A stretch of DNA of 47,138 nucleotides from positions 1 to 47,138 of the forward strand of contig CAZVKL010000007.1 in the NCBI GenBank assembly GCA_964627845.1. Direction: 5' to 3'. Under the pieces are notes generated by a model. The model saw only the letters and a list, made by a program, of their open reading frames with translations. It was not told where the DNA came from and ran no database searches. Position 1 is the first letter of the stretch. Every line of letters begins with the position of its first letter. The position numbers and the translations under genes are program-made. This DNA is from DUUI01 sp964627845 (lineage in GTDB: Bacteria; Bacillota_I; Bacilli_A; Erysipelotrichales; Erysipelotrichaceae). Below, piece after piece: positions 26,592 to 35,290 of this stretch.

Positions 26592-27455
26592 AGTTAGACC
26601 ACTCAGTAGTGTCGTTAAACAAACTAGTTGCGCCCCATAACTATAATTAGACCCTGCCAATTGAGCGAACATAGCGGTATTGGCCGCAGTTGGAACTGCC
26701 ATTGAAATAATAAAAACATTTTTAACCAATGGATCAATTGGTAAATAGCCCACAAGTCCAATCACAATTAATGGCAATAAAATCAAGCGTATAAAACTTA
26801 CCTTATAGGCTTTTTTATTTGTTAGAACCAACGCAATATTTTCTTCGGCTAAATACGTCCCAATCACAATCATGGCTAAAGGGGTATTGATTGACGCCAT
26901 CAACGTAATCGATTGGGTAATTGGATATGGGAAATTAAAGGGAACAAAGAAAAAGATTAGGCCAACGATAAAACCAATGACGCTAGGATTAGTGAAAATC
27001 CGTCTAATATTGGTTTTCTTTTTATTTCCAGAAAGTAAATCAACCCCATATGTCCACGCGATAATATTACTAATCACTATAATGGGTGTAACAATTGAGA
27101 CTGCTTCAATCCCAAAAATAGCTCGCATCAAAGGAATGCCGATAAAACCCTTATTTGTGAAGATACATGCGTACCGTTCAATTCTTTCGTCTTCTTTAAA
27201 AATAAATTTAGTGATATAAGCCATCAAAAAGGTAATGACCAAGGTTAAAACACTGACTAGCCCGATTTGTTTTAACAATTCCACATTAAATGGAACCATG
27301 AAGGATTCAATGATGGTAACAGGAATAATAATTTTTAGTAAGAAGTTCGAGATTTTCATGCTTGTTTCAGCATCAATCATATTTGATTTATATAAAAAAT
27401 ACCCAACAATGATGAGAATCCCCATAATAAGGATTTGATTAATGATAATACTCAT
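26553..27455 (-). CDS. AEC-family transporter (auxin efflux carrier/malate permease type)
   Basis: A 300-residue membrane protein with about ten helices in two halves of five. It shows the family N terminus (VGYFLYKSNMI), the central NKGFIGIPL motif and a C-terminal AVPTAANTAMFA segment. Bacterial members carry malate, malonate or related acids, usually outward or in exchange. The neighbouring citrate genes make a dicarboxylate substrate plausible, but it is transcribed with the opposite group. It starts 2 bases after the Fe-S/GNAT gene with only a poor ribosome site, so it is probably coupled to it. Confidence 0.88.
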   Translation of the reverse strand: MSIIINQILIMGILIIVGYFLYKSNMIDAETSMKISNFLLKIIIPVTIIESFMVPFNVELLKQIGLVSVLTLVITFLMAYITKFIFKEDERIERYACIFTNKGFIGIPLMRAIFGIEAVSIVTPIIVISNIIAWTYGVDLLSGNKKKTNIRRIFTNPSVIGFIVGLIFFFVPFNFPYPITQSITLMASINTPLAMIVIGTYLAEENIALVLTNKKAYKVSFIRLILLPLIVIGLVGYLPIDPLVKNVFIISMAVPTAANTAMFAQLAGSNYSYGAQLVCLTTLLSGLTLPMIMLIIEYLF

Positions 27456-27457
27456 CT

Positions 27458-27985
27458 TTATTTACTCTCAAAAACATCATTGTATTCAGGATGTTTTTCT
27501 ATTTCTTTATCAACAAAAGGACAATTTGAGACTAGTTTTAAATGATTTGTTTGGGCATATTCAACAAGTCTTTGTAGCATTTGTTGGCCTATATCTTGTC
27601 CTCTTACTTCGTCAGCGACCTGGACATTGTCAATTTGATATAAATCATTCTTTAACTCTCTATAATCTAAGACGCCAACCTGTTCTTGATGACAGACCGC
27701 AACGACCTTGTTATCCGTGATTTCAAAATTCAGGAGATCTTCTTTAAAAATATATTGTAGAGCCCCTGATGGGCAAGTCACAATCATATCAGCCACAGCT
27801 TGTTTTGGTTTTGCGTCAGGTAGTATCCAGGGTTTTCTTTTTAGATCAAACACGTCTGGTAATGTCATGGTACAAATACCTGAATGTTGACAAATATCTA
27901 AATTAAAATAGACATCTATTTCTTCGCCATAATACTTTCTAAATCCTTTGTCCAACAATTCTTGTTCAGTCAATTTATTGCTCAT
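27458..27985 (-). CDS. Fused YjdI-type Fe-S domain and YjdJ-type acetyltransferase
   Basis: A 175-residue fusion. Residues 16-80 match the divergent single-cluster Fe-S domain of E. coli YjdI: CQHSGIC (Cys32, Cys38), PDVFDLKRKPWI and CPSGAL (Cys71), with three Cys and a nearby His. Residues 90-172 match the YjdJ-type small GNAT: VRGQDIGQQML acetyl-CoA loop and the NCPFVDKEIEKHPEY ending. In E. coli these are two adjacent genes. The substrate is unknown. The start at 27985 is chosen because GAGG lies 6 bases upstream and the YjdI domain begins soon after; the frame is open for 33 more codons without a site. It overlaps the upstream lipoprotein gene by 11 bases. Confidence 0.88.
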   Translation of the reverse strand: MSNKLTEQELLDKGFRKYYGEEIDVYFNLDICQHSGICTMTLPDVFDLKRKPWILPDAKPKQAVADMIVTCPSGALQYIFKEDLLNFEITDNKVVAVCHQEQVGVLDYRELKNDLYQIDNVQVADEVRGQDIGQQMLQRLVEYAQTNHLKLVSNCPFVDKEIEKHPEYNDVFESK

Positions 27986-29414
27986 TGGTATCCTCAACTC
28001 TTTCCATATACTCTTTATATAAATAACCAGGTTGACCTTGATAATCAAATTCAATCCAGTCTCCTTGATCAATCCCACAAACACGTTGATTAAAATTTAG
28101 AACCCCTAAGTTACCCGATTCCATATTATTGGCATCTCGCACAAATAGACCAATTTCGGCCGTGACACGATACAGCTCATAATTATCTAAACAAACATCT
28201 CCACTTAAGAATTTCTGTGAAAGTTCTTGATTCACAAAGGGTTCATTATTAAAGGCATTCACTAGGTCTTGTTGTTGATAGCCAATGTCCTTACCAATCT
28301 CTATAATTGACCAAGTCTCATTTTGTTTAACCCAAGCTCTGTTGTGGCTGGCAATTAACACATCATCAAAATAAAAAGTATCTAATTCTTGCCCCTTCTC
28401 ATCTAAGAAGCCAACTTTGCCATCTTTTCTTACAGGTCTAAAATTAGAGGTTTGACCCGACTCAGAGACAAAATGTGTATTCGATTGATAATCACGAATA
28501 AAACTTTTTAATGGTAACTGATAAATTGCTGGACCCTTTTGAAGCACTTGATAGTTATGTGAATATATTTGAGTCGATAATGGTTGAACTGGATCATAGA
28601 TTGGTTCAATGACCATATTCCCACTCATATCAGCTAAACCGAGCTTCCCATCAATAATCACCGTGATTAATTCTCCATTGGATGAAGTATCTGCTCCAAC
28701 ACCGTCAAACTTTAGAGTCCCCAAAATATCTGGTCGATAAGATGTCCCTGTCGCAAACCCAACTGTTCCTGTTAAGTCAAATTCAATTTCACCGTCAATT
28801 AACTTTGGTTCTTGTTTTAACTCATACACCGGGACCACGCCACCATCTCTGACAGGTTCATAATTTTTTATAATTAGAGGATCATTAGGTCCTCGATTTA
28901 AATACGAATGCATATCAATTTCTTTAATAATCGTTGAATTTTCAGTGACATATAACATTCTCAGATTATTGTTTAGCCCCCATGGATAATCTGGTTCAGC
29001 ATCCCCAACAAAATAGAGAGACTTCATTCCCTCACCATAGCCATACAATTTTCTAGAACCATCACAGGTCATGGTTAATTGAGCTGGATTTAATGGATCA
29101 ATCGCATTAAAGTTAAAGTTAATCAAATGGACCGAACAAATAGACCCTTCAGGATAAATATCATCCCCACGCGGGTCTAAGAATCCACTCAACTGATTGT
29201 CTTTATAAAAAGCAAGGGAGTTTGAGTAATAATCTTGATAGTAAACATCATACTCTGGAAAAACAATTCCTTCTCTTAACACAACAAAATCATTGAAGTC
29301 ACCTGGCACGATTTCTTCAACTACTTCTGGTTCTTCTTCAATAATTTCTTCTTGGGGATCTTCCTTAATAGTACATCCATTTAAAAGAATCAATAGTATT
29401 AATAACCACTTCAT
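27975..29414 (-). CDS. WG-repeat lipoprotein with C-terminal SH3-like domain
   Basis: A 479-residue lipoprotein: lipobox LNGC with Cys14 as anchor, then a Glu-rich linker (about 20-40). Several WG (KWG) repeats are visible, such as GKLGLADMSGNMVIEPIYD and GKVGFLDEKGQELD. WG repeats form beta-propeller-like folds in surface or secreted proteins. The last 60 residues (LFVRDANN ... GYLYKEYME) resemble a bacterial SH3 domain, which often binds cell wall. A role at the outer surface is likely; the ligand is unknown. The start has GGAGG. It lies 18 bases after the PemK-like gene. Confidence 0.8.
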   Translation of the reverse strand: MKWLLILLILLNGCTIKEDPQEEIIEEEPEVVEEIVPGDFNDFVVLREGIVFPEYDVYYQDYYSNSLAFYKDNQLSGFLDPRGDDIYPEGSICSVHLINFNFNAIDPLNPAQLTMTCDGSRKLYGYGEGMKSLYFVGDAEPDYPWGLNNNLRMLYVTENSTIIKEIDMHSYLNRGPNDPLIIKNYEPVRDGGVVPVYELKQEPKLIDGEIEFDLTGTVGFATGTSYRPDILGTLKFDGVGADTSSNGELITVIIDGKLGLADMSGNMVIEPIYDPVQPLSTQIYSHNYQVLQKGPAIYQLPLKSFIRDYQSNTHFVSESGQTSNFRPVRKDGKVGFLDEKGQELDTFYFDDVLIASHNRAWVKQNETWSIIEIGKDIGYQQQDLVNAFNNEPFVNQELSQKFLSGDVCLDNYELYRVTAEIGLFVRDANNMESGNLGVLNFNQRVCGIDQGDWIEFDYQGQPGYLYKEYMERVEDTNEQ

Positions 29415-29432
29415 ATCCCGCCTCCACCTTCA

Positions 29433-29978
29433 TTATACTTTAAACAAATCTTGATAGCCTGTCAAAATATCTTGAAAAAGGGCCCCCTCTATATTTAGTG
29501 ATGATTTTATCTCAATAATTCGAGCCGTATTAATAAACTTCGCATCATTCAAAAATAAAACGGATGGTTTATTTAATCCTTCTGGCATCCCTATATAATA
29601 AAGATGTTCCTTGGAGTCTAAACTATTGGGATAGTTTTTTGCCTTTCGAATGGTTTGAGTGTTTGAACTCATTGGAATAACAAATGCTTTATAACTAAAC
29701 AGTTTTAACACTAAACCAAAGTGTTGAAATCCAGCCTCATTGATATATGCCTGACCAAAATCACAATAAACAATATCTCCAGGTTTAACTCTAAGATTAA
29801 AATCCAAGGATGAGATACAATTGGAGCGCATAAAACGATTGTAACCACTAATACATTCCCTTCTAATCTCATGATAGGGTAACTTCACTAAGTAACTTCT
29901 TAACTCTTCAATATAATCTTCAACAATATAATCACTTTTCTTCTCTTGGATAACTAAGTCCATTAATTTAGATTGCAT
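29433..29978 (-). CDS. PemK/MazF-fold protein with N-terminal extension
   Basis: A 181-residue protein. Residues 65-180 resemble the PemK/MazF barrel: a KPGDIVYCDFG strand, a G(L)VLK strand and a VIPMSS strand at the expected spacing. About 60 charged helical residues precede it, an extension absent from classical 110-residue toxins. MazF toxins are mRNA endonucleases. No antitoxin-like small gene lies beside it, so toxin activity is not established; it could be a regulatory RNase or an inactive relative. The start has AGGAGGTC. It is first in a tightly packed run with the lipoprotein, the Fe-S/GNAT fusion and the AEC transporter. Confidence 0.65.
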   Translation of the reverse strand: MQSKLMDLVIQEKKSDYIVEDYIEELRSYLVKLPYHEIRRECISGYNRFMRSNCISSLDFNLRVKPGDIVYCDFGQAYINEAGFQHFGLVLKLFSYKAFVIPMSSNTQTIRKAKNYPNSLDSKEHLYYIGMPEGLNKPSVLFLNDAKFINTARIIEIKSSLNIEGALFQDILTGYQDLFKV

Positions 29979-30086
29979 ATGACCTCCTAGTTGTAATGAA
30001 CTTTAAACATCGCTATTCCTAAATTGTTTGAGTTAATGTATAATATAATTAATAGTTATTATAAATTAATAGAAAGAGGAAAGAAT

Positions 30087-30932
30087 ATGGCATGCTTAAC
30101 CAAGATTAAACATGCTTATAAAGCTTTGAATCGAAGCCAAGTAGGCATTGCTGATTTCATACTAGAACACCCTTACGAAGTTTTAAGTATGAATGTCCAA
30201 GAATTAGCTGAACAAACTTACACTTCCGCTTCTACTATTGTTCGGTTTGCTAAGAAAATTGGGTATACAGGTTATCCTCAACTCAAACTTGATTTAGCAA
30301 TCGATGTCAGTAAAGAAAATGAAGATTACCAAGATAGTGACCCAGCATTAGATGGTTCGTTTTTAGACTTTATCAATCAAGAGAAACAGTCGTATCTAAA
30401 CACGACTAAAAAGACTTTCAATCTACTCAACACCAATACCTTAGAGACAGTGGTCGATATTATTAAATCCGCTCGAATTGTTTTTTTAAGTGGACTAGGC
30501 GCTTCATCATTGGTCTGTCGAGATTTAGAAATGAAGCTGAGTCGTATAGGATTTTGTGCCGTCTATTATTCAGACGCCCACTCCCAAACTATCAACGCAA
30601 GCAATTTAGGACCTGATGATGTTGTTATCGCGATTAGCTATAAAGGATTAACCAAAGAAGTCACTGAGATTTCAAAAATGGCAAAAGCCAATGGAAGCAA
30701 GGTCATTGCGATTACCCAGAACAATGGTTCAGAACTCAGCTACATCAGTGATTACTGTTTGCCAGTCCCTGATGAAATGAGTAGTCTGAGAGCCCTCTCC
30801 ATTACCTCGCGTAATGCGAGCAATATTATCTGCGATTTAATTTATCTAGGAATTATTAAGAAAGAAGGAGAAACTGCACAAAATCGGTTATTGGATACTG
30901 TTGAAATTGCTAACAAGATTCTCTTTCAATAA
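30087..30932 (+). CDS. RpiR-family regulator (MurR-like, copy A)
   Basis: A 281-residue regulator with an N-terminal helix-turn-helix (about 1-80, including TSASTIVRFAKKIGYTGYPQLK) and a sugar-phosphate-binding SIS domain (about 120-250, with FLSGLGASS). It is closely related to the second regulator at 33416, of identical length. It is transcribed towards murP and ends 35 bases from it, with a shared palindromic terminator between them. The start at 30087 has AGAGGA upstream. It likely senses an amino sugar phosphate such as MurNAc-6-P; the target is unknown. Confidence 0.88.
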   Translation: MACLTKIKHAYKALNRSQVGIADFILEHPYEVLSMNVQELAEQTYTSASTIVRFAKKIGYTGYPQLKLDLAIDVSKENEDYQDSDPALDGSFLDFINQEKQSYLNTTKKTFNLLNTNTLETVVDIIKSARIVFLSGLGASSLVCRDLEMKLSRIGFCAVYYSDAHSQTINASNLGPDDVVIAISYKGLTKEVTEISKMAKANGSKVIAITQNNGSELSYISDYCLPVPDEMSSLRALSITSRNASNIICDLIYLGIIKKEGETAQNRLLDTVEIANKILFQ

Positions 30933-30961
30933 ACAAAGCACCTCGATCGAGGTGCTTTGTT
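30932..30961. terminator. Bidirectional palindromic terminator between rpiR copy A and murP
   Basis: Thirty bases form a perfect inverted repeat: AACAAAGCACCTCGA on one arm and its complement on the other, centred on CGATCG. It ends in TTTGTT on both strands and fits between two convergent genes. Its core AAGCACC/GGTGCTT is shared with the ftsH terminator. Confidence 0.85.
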
Positions 30962-30967
30962 CTGTTA

Positions 30968-32377
30968 TTAGCTATAGACTTCGTCGGCACGTTTATCATC
31001 CACACCAAAGAACCATGTCAAGACAAATCCTCCGATATAGGCGATTAACATTGCGATATAGAAATTGATTTGATTACCAGGTTGGACAATTAATGCCCCA
31101 AACAAACCTGAAATCCCTTGAGAGACGGCACCCAATTCAAAGATTCTGGCTGCAACGCCACCAAATCCAGCCCCTAAACAGGCTGTAATAAATGGTCTAC
31201 CTAATGGTAAGGTGACCGCATACATCATTGGCTCTCCAATACCTAAGATACCAACTGGCATTGAGTCTCGTGTTAATGACTTAACTTTTCTGTTTTTAGA
31301 TTTAAGATATAACGCGAATCCAGCCCCTACTTGACCACCACCGGCCATCATAAGAATTGGTAATAAGTAGTTGATTCCTTCAGTTGCCCCTGCAGGATCA
31401 TTTAATAATTGGTGAATTGGTGTTAGTGCTTGGTGTAATCCAACCGATACTAGCGGTAAGAATAATGCCGATAGTAAGTAAGCTCCAACAATACCCATCT
31501 TTTCATAGAAGAATAACAATCCATCAAAGATTAATTGAGTTAAGAGTGCTCCAATTGGTTGAAGTAATAAAACCATAATAACCCCACCAATAATGACGGT
31601 GATTAATGGTGTAAAGAACGTTGTTAAGAAATCAGGCATCCAACGACGGATGTTTCTTTCTAATATCGCAAAGAATACTCCTGCGATTAGTGCCGCAATC
31701 ATACCACCTGCTGCCGCATTATATGGGGCATTGGTAAATGGCATTAAGACTCCTTCAGCCCCTAACGATGCGGAAGTCCCTGCTGCCGTTGCCAACATTC
31801 CTGCGATTGCCCCTAGTACTGGTGTTCCTCTAAATTCTTTCGCTGCATTCATCCCAACTAAGATTGGTAAGAAGGTAAAGACACCTGTTCCAATGGCTCT
31901 AAGTAATTGGAACCACCATTCAGTGGCAAGTGCCCCATCAGTTTGGAAGTTAATTAAATTAGTCAGTCCATTTAAGAAACCAGCCGCAATAATTCCCGGA
32001 ATTAATGGAACAAAGATATTCGCAATACGGCTAAGTCCGCGTTGAATTGGACCTTGGTTGCTTTCTTTTCGAGTGGCTCTGTTTTGATCGGCTAAATCTT
32101 CTGCTTCAACAATGTCTTCCTCTTTGACTTCAAGACCAGTTAATTTCGAAAATTCATTCGCTACTTTAGTCACCCGTCCAGGTCCTAAAATCACTTGTAG
32201 TGTATCTGATTCAACCACTCCTAAGACCCCATCGAGTTGTTTTAATTCAGACACTTTGGCTTTGGACGAATCTCTTAAGCCAAGACGAAGTCTGGTCATA
32301 CAGGATGCCACGTTCGTCACATTTTGGGTTCCACCAACCAAATCGATAATTTGATTTGTTAGATCTTTGATACTCAT
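30968..32377 (-). CDS. murP: PTS EIIBC component, MurNAc type
   Basis: This membrane permease imports and 6-phosphorylates N-acetylmuramic acid or a MurNAc-containing disaccharide. The 469-residue protein has an N-terminal EIIB domain with the phosphorylated Cys26 in ASCMTRLRL and a C-terminal EIIC domain of about ten helices. No EIIA domain is present; the glucose-type EIIA gene at 35324 can supply it. The start overlaps murQ by 4 bases (ATGA). Sucrose or trehalose EIIBC are similar; murQ, mupG and the RpiR genes decide for MurNAc. Confidence 0.9.
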   Translation of the reverse strand: MSIKDLTNQIIDLVGGTQNVTNVASCMTRLRLGLRDSSKAKVSELKQLDGVLGVVESDTLQVILGPGRVTKVANEFSKLTGLEVKEEDIVEAEDLADQNRATRKESNQGPIQRGLSRIANIFVPLIPGIIAAGFLNGLTNLINFQTDGALATEWWFQLLRAIGTGVFTFLPILVGMNAAKEFRGTPVLGAIAGMLATAAGTSASLGAEGVLMPFTNAPYNAAAGGMIAALIAGVFFAILERNIRRWMPDFLTTFFTPLITVIIGGVIMVLLLQPIGALLTQLIFDGLLFFYEKMGIVGAYLLSALFLPLVSVGLHQALTPIHQLLNDPAGATEGINYLLPILMMAGGGQVGAGFALYLKSKNRKVKSLTRDSMPVGILGIGEPMMYAVTLPLGRPFITACLGAGFGGVAARIFELGAVSQGISGLFGALIVQPGNQINFYIAMLIAYIGGFVLTWFFGVDDKRADEVYS

Positions 32378-33276
32378 TTTCTTTCCTCCTTCTGAATGAT
32401 ATCAGCAATTCTATTTTGGTTTTGGTTCAATAATTGGTCTGCTTTGTCATAGTCTAAATCCAAAAGTCCCATAACAATGGCATGTTTTACACTATGATTG
32501 GATAATTCAAATAACTGTTTCGCTGACTCTAAATCTGTTTGTAAGCTTTCAGAGATAATTCGAATAGAACGATCTACTAACTTCTCATTTTTTGGTTGGA
32601 CATCGACCATCAAATTCGAATAAATTTTCCCTAACTTAATCATCAAGATACTAGAGATCATGTTGAGCACTAATTTCTGTGAAGTCCCTGCTTTCATTCT
32701 AGTACTACCGGTAATGGCTTCTGGACCTGTGATTATTTCTATACTCTTTTGAGCCACTTCACTCATTTTTGAGTTTTTACTGTTAGAAATAGCGACTGTT
32801 TTAGCACCCACCGAATTTGCATATTCGAGTCCACCAATCACAAATGGCGTTCTGCCACTTGCCGCAATCCCAATTAGAATGTCTGAGTTCGAAAAATTAT
32901 GTTCTCTTAAATACGTTTCACATAAATCGATATCGTCTTCAGCGCCTTCTACCGCAACGGTAAAGGCTTCTTTTCCACCGGCAATTAATCCAACCACTTT
33001 ATCTGGATCGGTTCCAAAGGTAGGAGGACATTCCGATGCATCGACAACCGCTAAGCGACCTGAGGTGCCTGCCCCGGCATAGAATAATCGTCCTTCTTGA
33101 AAATTCTCCCAAATATAATCGATGATATCCGCAATTTCCTGATTATGTTGCGATATTATTTGGGCTACTTTTTGATCTTCTTGGTTAATTAATTGGACAG
33201 CTTCAAAGGTAGAGACGCGATCGATGAACTTCGTATTTTCATTTCGTTGCTCAGTATTTAGTTCATCTAATTTCAT
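32374..33276 (-). CDS. murQ: N-acetylmuramic acid 6-phosphate etherase
   Basis: MurQ cleaves the lactyl ether of MurNAc-6-phosphate, giving GlcNAc-6-phosphate and D-lactate. The 300-residue SIS-fold protein shows GAGTSGRLAVVDASECPPTFG, the GRTPFV segment and TGSTRMKAGTSQK. The start at 33276 is chosen because AAGGAGGG lies directly upstream; the frame is open 14 codons further. It is the first gene of murQ-murP and faces the second RpiR gene across a 139-base regulatory gap. Confidence 0.96.
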   Translation of the reverse strand: MKLDELNTEQRNENTKFIDRVSTFEAVQLINQEDQKVAQIISQHNQEIADIIDYIWENFQEGRLFYAGAGTSGRLAVVDASECPPTFGTDPDKVVGLIAGGKEAFTVAVEGAEDDIDLCETYLREHNFSNSDILIGIAASGRTPFVIGGLEYANSVGAKTVAISNSKNSKMSEVAQKSIEIITGPEAITGSTRMKAGTSQKLVLNMISSILMIKLGKIYSNLMVDVQPKNEKLVDRSIRIISESLQTDLESAKQLFELSNHSVKHAIVMGLLDLDYDKADQLLNQNQNRIADIIQKEERK

Positions 33277-33298
33277 ACTCCCTCCTTCTATTAAATCA

Positions 33299-33326
33299 AT
33301 AATAACACAAACGAACAATGTTTCAA
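33299..33326 (-). promoter_or_regulatory. Promoter of murQ-murP
   Basis: On the minus strand TTGAAA (33321-33326) and TATTAT (33299-33304) are spaced by 16 bases, and TGT before the -10 makes it an extended type. The -35 lies within one copy of the repeat described at 33318-33366. Confidence 0.6.
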
Positions 33327-33366
33327 TATTTTTTATTATTATTTTATATAATGTTCCATATTTTTT
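33318..33366. repeat. Direct repeat pair, candidate MurR operators
   Basis: ATGTTTCAATATTTTTT (33318-33334) and ATGTTCCATATTTTTT (33351-33366) differ by one substitution and one missing base. The starts are 33 bases apart, close to three helical turns. One copy covers the murQ -35; the other ends next to the start of the divergent regulator promoter region. Confidence 0.55.
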
Positions 33367-33376
33367 GACAAAAAGA

Positions 33377-33385
33377 TGTTAGAAT
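33377..33385 (+). promoter_or_regulatory. Extended -10 of the murR-like gene
   Basis: TGTTAGAAT is an extended -10 about 30 bases before the start codon. A TTGACA at 33365-33370 is too close (9 bases) to serve as its -35. Confidence 0.4.
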
Positions 33386-33415
33386 AGAGTCAAATAGAAC
33401 AAGTGCGGAGGAATT

Positions 33416-34261
33416 ATGTCAGCCATTTCAAAGATTAAGCACGCATATAATAGCTTTAATAAGAAACAAAAGATCATTGCCGATTATATTTTAAAACATC
33501 CTCAAGATGTCATTGAGATGAGTGTTCATGAACTCGCTCAAAATACCGAAACTGCCCCATCGACAATAATTCGGTTTGCTCAAAGATTAGGTTATCAAGG
33601 TTATCCTAATCTTAAACTAGAATTAGCCATCGACCTAAGTACCGAACAAGATGATTTGTTTGAAGATCACCCTTCCTTGACGGGAACTTTTAATGAGTTT
33701 CTCATCCAAGAACAAAAAGCCTATATTAATACGGTGAATAAAACATTCAAACTCATTAACAATAATAACCTAAAGAAAGTGATTGAACTGGTTAAAAATG
33801 CCAGAAGAATCTATCTAATTGGGATAGGTGCTTCTTCTAATGTGTGTGAAGATTTAGAAGTGAAACTATCTCGTATTGATTATCCAGTTCAATTTTATAA
33901 GGATGTCCATGTTCAATTAGCCAATTCGATTCACTTAACAAAAGAAGATGTTTTAATCGCCGTTAGTTATCGTGGAAACACCAATGAAGTGAATACCATC
34001 GTTCAACAAGCTTCTAAAAGAGGAATTCCAACCATTGCGATTACTCAAAATAATGGTTCACCACTTACTCATTGGGCTGATATTGTTTTGCCAGTCCCTT
34101 CTGAAGAGAATGAATTTAGATTAGGAGCGATTACTTCTCGTAATGCGACCCAAATTATGACAGACATTATTTATTTAGGCATAATAAAAACGCAAATCGA
34201 TAAATCCAGAAAAGATTTAATTGATTCGCGTAAAATCATTTATAAGCTACGTAAGGTTTAA
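33416..34261 (+). CDS. murR: RpiR-family regulator (MurR-like, copy B)
   Basis: A 281-residue regulator with an N-terminal helix-turn-helix (TAPSTIIRFAQRLGYQGYPNLK) and a C-terminal SIS domain (YLIGIGASS). It is divergent from murQ, the classic position of the MurNAc repressor MurR, which responds to MurNAc-6-phosphate. The ribosome site is GCGGAGG. It is a close paralog of the regulator at 30087. Its stop region overlaps the end of convergent mupG by 15 bases. Confidence 0.88.
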   Translation: MSAISKIKHAYNSFNKKQKIIADYILKHPQDVIEMSVHELAQNTETAPSTIIRFAQRLGYQGYPNLKLELAIDLSTEQDDLFEDHPSLTGTFNEFLIQEQKAYINTVNKTFKLINNNNLKKVIELVKNARRIYLIGIGASSNVCEDLEVKLSRIDYPVQFYKDVHVQLANSIHLTKEDVLIAVSYRGNTNEVNTIVQQASKRGIPTIAITQNNGSPLTHWADIVLPVPSEENEFRLGAITSRNATQIMTDIIYLGIIKTQIDKSRKDLIDSRKIIYKLRKV

Positions 34262-35290
34262 TTTTATTCCAATTTCATTATCTATTAGAAATAGATAATC
34301 AATGTCTTCTTTGTCCAATTGACCTACCACATTCACTCGATCATCTTTAGGATGATCTTTTTTCATGATTTCAAACTCTCCTTCGTATCGTAAATACTCT
34401 TGGTTTGAGACACAGAGTGTACCGACAACTCTATCACTAGTTTTTTGGACCCGGGTTTTGTAGAAGTTTTGTCTTGATTGAACACTTCTAAAAACATGTT
34501 CGCTCTTATCAACTCGATCATAATGAATGATATCTAATAAATAATGATAATCCGGGTCAATCTTAGCTTTGAGATTAATAAAGCCATTACTTAAATCTTC
34601 AATCTGTTGATAGGTCTCATCTTTTAAATCAATGTCACCAATTAGAACCACATCACAGGCTCCATTTTTTGATAAGTCTAACATGGACTTTAAGACGGGT
34701 TGATAACGGTGGTTCTCCACTGTTGGTAGACCTACATGAAGTGGACCTCTGGTATCTAAATTACCCGCAACAAAGCCCATTGTTTCAATACCATATTGCT
34801 TCAACAATTCGTTACGTTTGTAACAATCTTCTAGACTAATACCCGTTAGTGGTTTTGGGTAGAAATTATGACAGGATGAAAATTTAGAAAAATCAGCACC
34901 CATCTCTTTTAATGTTTCAAGTTCCGTTTGGGTGATGGTTGAAGTGTTCAAGACAATGTAGAATTCTTTACTGAGTTCTATTATTTCTTCTAAGCTGATG
35001 CCAAAATCAATTCTGAGATGACTAAAGCCCCATTCTTTTAACTCTGTTAATGAGTTTATTTTTAGTTTGTCGATGGTATTATTGCTAACATCGACCATGA
35101 CATTAAGATTGTGTTTTACACATTCTGCTAATAACTTTTTAACTTCAAAATTATAATCATCGACTGACTCTTCTGGGATATGTAATGAGGTAAAGACAGT
35201 GTTCATCTTCGCTTTTGACGCTTTTTTGATGACTTCTTTGTTCTTATCAAAGCCACTCCCTAAATAGAGGGAAAATCCTGTTTTAATCAT
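34247..35290 (-). CDS. mupG: 6-phospho-N-acetylmuramidase MupG
   Basis: MupG (formerly DUF871) hydrolyses MurNAc-6-phosphate-GlcNAc disaccharide in the cytoplasm and so works between MurP and MurQ. The 347-residue protein has an N-terminal TIM barrel beginning GFSLYLGSGFDKN and motifs such as HNFYPKP and FVAGN that are typical of the family, then a C-terminal beta domain. Its start ATG lacks a recognisable ribosome site and lies only 14 bases after the T-run of the crr terminator, so initiation may be inefficient or rely on an unseen feature. Confidence 0.9.
   Translation of the reverse strand: MIKTGFSLYLGSGFDKNKEVIKKASKAKMNTVFTSLHIPEESVDDYNFEVKKLLAECVKHNLNVMVDVSNNTIDKLKINSLTELKEWGFSHLRIDFGISLEEIIELSKEFYIVLNTSTITQTELETLKEMGADFSKFSSCHNFYPKPLTGISLEDCYKRNELLKQYGIETMGFVAGNLDTRGPLHVGLPTVENHRYQPVLKSMLDLSKNGACDVVLIGDIDLKDETYQQIEDLSNGFINLKAKIDPDYHYLLDIIHYDRVDKSEHVFRSVQSRQNFYKTRVQKTSDRVVGTLCVSNQEYLRYEGEFEIMKKDHPKDDRVNVVGQLDKEDIDYLFLIDNEIGIKLNLT

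Noticed and set aside
33365..33393. TTGACA as the -35 of the murR-like gene
   Set aside because: No hexamer resembling TATAAT lies 16-18 bases downstream; the nearest good box is only 9 bases away and works better as an extended -10.
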